Assembly (NCBI GenBank): GCA_020719105.1
Contig: DYQV01000119.1
Coordinates: 1 to 7,194 of the forward strand
Direction of reading: 5' to 3'
Origin: Rikenella microfusus
GTDB lineage: Bacteria > Bacteroidota > Bacteroidia > Bacteroidales > SZUA-534
DNA: 7,194 nucleotides
Under the pieces are notes generated by a model, which worked only from the letters and a program-made list of their open reading frames with translations, was not told where the DNA came from and ran no database searches. Positions 6,409-7,194 of the stretch are shown piece by piece. The position numbers were made by a program, and so were the translations under genes. Position 1 is the stretch's first letter. The number at the start of each line of letters is the position of its first letter.

Positions 6409-6418
6409 TTTATTTGCG
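6409..6418 (+). promoter_or_regulatory. -7-like element upstream of ubiE
   Basis: TTTATTTGCG is one base off the TAnnTTTG element and identical to a 10-mer upstream of selD (2498-2507). It ends 15 nt before the ubiE ATG at 6434. It lies in the 39-bp divergent gap, which argues for the shorter ubiE start. No -33 TTTG is seen at normal spacing. Confidence 0.4.
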
Positions 6419-6433
6419 CTATATTTTATTATC

Positions 6434-7165
6434 ATGAAAAAACAAGTTACCCCTTATTCCGATTCCGATAAAGGCAAGAAAGAGCAAGTTGCCGGTATGT
6501 TTGATACCATTGCACCTAAGTACGATTTTTTGAATCATTTTTTATCATTGAATATTGATACAATTTGGCGTAAGAAGGTTATCAAAATAGTATCGGCACA
6601 CAATCCCAAACGAATTTTAGATGTGGCCACCGGTACCGGTGATTTAGCCATTGCCGCATTAGCTTCAAACCCCGATAGAATTGATGGAATAGATATTTCT
6701 GAAGGTATGTTGACCGTGGGTAAACGCAAAATTGAAGATAAAAAGTTGGAACAGAGAATCTTCCTTCAATTGGGCGATGCCGAAGCCATTCCTTATGCCG
6801 ACAATACCTTTGATGCCATTACCGTAGCTTTTGGGGTCCGTAATTTCGAAAACTTGCAGCAAGGCCTTCAGGAAATGCTACGGGTGCTTAAGCCAAATGG
6901 AATATGTGTGGTATTAGAATTTACCATGCCCCGTAAATTTCCATTTAAACAGTTTTATGGTTTTTATTTTAAATACCTGCTTCCATTTATTGGAAAAATA
7001 GTATCTAAGGATAAATCAGCATACACCTATCTTCCCGAGTCGGTAAAGGCTTTCCCCCAAAACCAATTCTTTGTAGCCGAAATGGCGAATGCAGGATTTA
7101 CTCAGAATAGTTTTAAATCCTTAACAATGGGAATAGCCGCAATTTACACAGGAAAAAAGTGCTAA
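6434..7165 (+). CDS. ubiE: Demethylmenaquinone methyltransferase (UbiE/MenG)
   Basis: SAM-dependent C-methyltransferase that converts demethylmenaquinone to menaquinone. Bacteroidota generally use menaquinone and lack ubiquinone, so menG describes the role better. It has 243 residues, normal for the family. MFDTIAPKYDFLNHFLS at 22-38 with WRK at 45-47 is the first UbiE signature; SAM loop LDVATGTGDLA at 62-72; acidic D87; GDAEAIPYAD at 114-123; FGVRNF at 133-138; RVLKPNG at 150-156, where N replaces the usual second G; YLPESVKAFP at 199-208. ATG 6434 gives MKKQVTPYSD, the usual short lead before the signature; the in-frame ATG at 6398 would add a hydrophobic stretch and lie over the promoter-like motif. 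It is divergent from the membrane protein operon, with a gap of 39 bp. Confidence 0.95.
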   Translation: MKKQVTPYSDSDKGKKEQVAGMFDTIAPKYDFLNHFLSLNIDTIWRKKVIKIVSAHNPKRILDVATGTGDLAIAALASNPDRIDGIDISEGMLTVGKRKIEDKKLEQRIFLQLGDAEAIPYADNTFDAITVAFGVRNFENLQQGLQEMLRVLKPNGICVVLEFTMPRKFPFKQFYGFYFKYLLPFIGKIVSKDKSAYTYLPESVKAFPQNQFFVAEMANAGFTQNSFKSLTMGIAAIYTGKKC

Positions 7166-7174
7166 TATTTTAGC
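7161..7174 (+). other. Short hairpin spanning the ubiE stop codon
   Basis: GCTAA (7161-7165) pairs with TTAGC (7170-7174) around TATT and includes the TAA stop. No T tract follows, so it is unlikely to terminate transcription. The last bases (AAAAGGAATCTCTAAA) include an AAGGA stretch that could precede a start codon just past the window. In many Bacteroidota ubiE is followed by aroE, but that gene is not visible here. Confidence 0.3.
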
Positions 7175-7194
7175 AATTAAAAGGAATCTCTAAA

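Noticed and set aside
6398..6433. 12-residue N-terminal extension of UbiE from an ATG at 6398
   Set aside because: The extension is hydrophobic and unlike UbiE N-termini, and it covers the promoter-like TTTATTTGCG.
6628..6641. Perfect 14-bp palindrome CACCGGTACCGGTG inside ubiE
   Set aside because: It encodes the Thr-Gly-Thr-Gly SAM-binding loop with repeated ACC GGT codons, so coding explains it.

Overview
The window looks like chromosomal housekeeping DNA from a Bacteroidota bacterium, probably of the Bacteroidales/Marinilabiliales kind. The grounds are the AT-rich composition (roughly 40% GC by eye), the lack of Shine-Dalgarno sequences before most starts, upstream motifs of the Bacteroidota sigma factor type (TAnnTTTG, here usually followed by C), and E. 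coli-like but divergent core proteins. No taxonomic search could be run, so the order-level assignment is inference.

Layout, left to right. Positions 1-295 are intergenic: two hairpins that could be terminators, a short degenerate heptamer array (GTGAACG-like), an inverted repeat, and a weak promoter for the next gene. Then come ddl (D-alanine-D-alanine ligase, +, 296-1273) and an MFS transporter of the HcaT/LacY-like branch (-, 1270-2442), which meet tail to tail with stop codons overlapping by 4 nt. A 117-bp divergent spacer separates the transporter from selD (selenophosphate synthetase, +, 2560-3597). A strong bidirectional hairpin lies between selD and a small TerB-like protein gene (-, 3656-4081). 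A 221-bp spacer (4082-4302) holds the TerB-like gene's promoter and a six-unit degenerate heptamer array. Next is a two-gene minus-strand operon: a polytopic membrane protein of unknown function (5051-6394) overlapping by 8 nt a YdfG-type short-chain dehydrogenase (4303-5058). Finally ubiE/menG (menaquinone methyltransferase, +, 6434-7165) diverges from that operon; the next gene probably begins just past the right edge.

Functions are mostly independent: peptidoglycan precursor synthesis (Ddl), selenium activation (SelD), quinone synthesis (UbiE/MenG), a transporter, an oxidoreductase, and two poorly characterised proteins. I see no phage, IS element, CRISPR, tRNA or rRNA, and no defence or toxin-antitoxin system. 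I found no convincing undescribed multi-gene system. The items most worth a second look are the two heptamer repeat islands, the unknown membrane protein coupled to the dehydrogenase, and the shared TTTGC-containing upstream motif.
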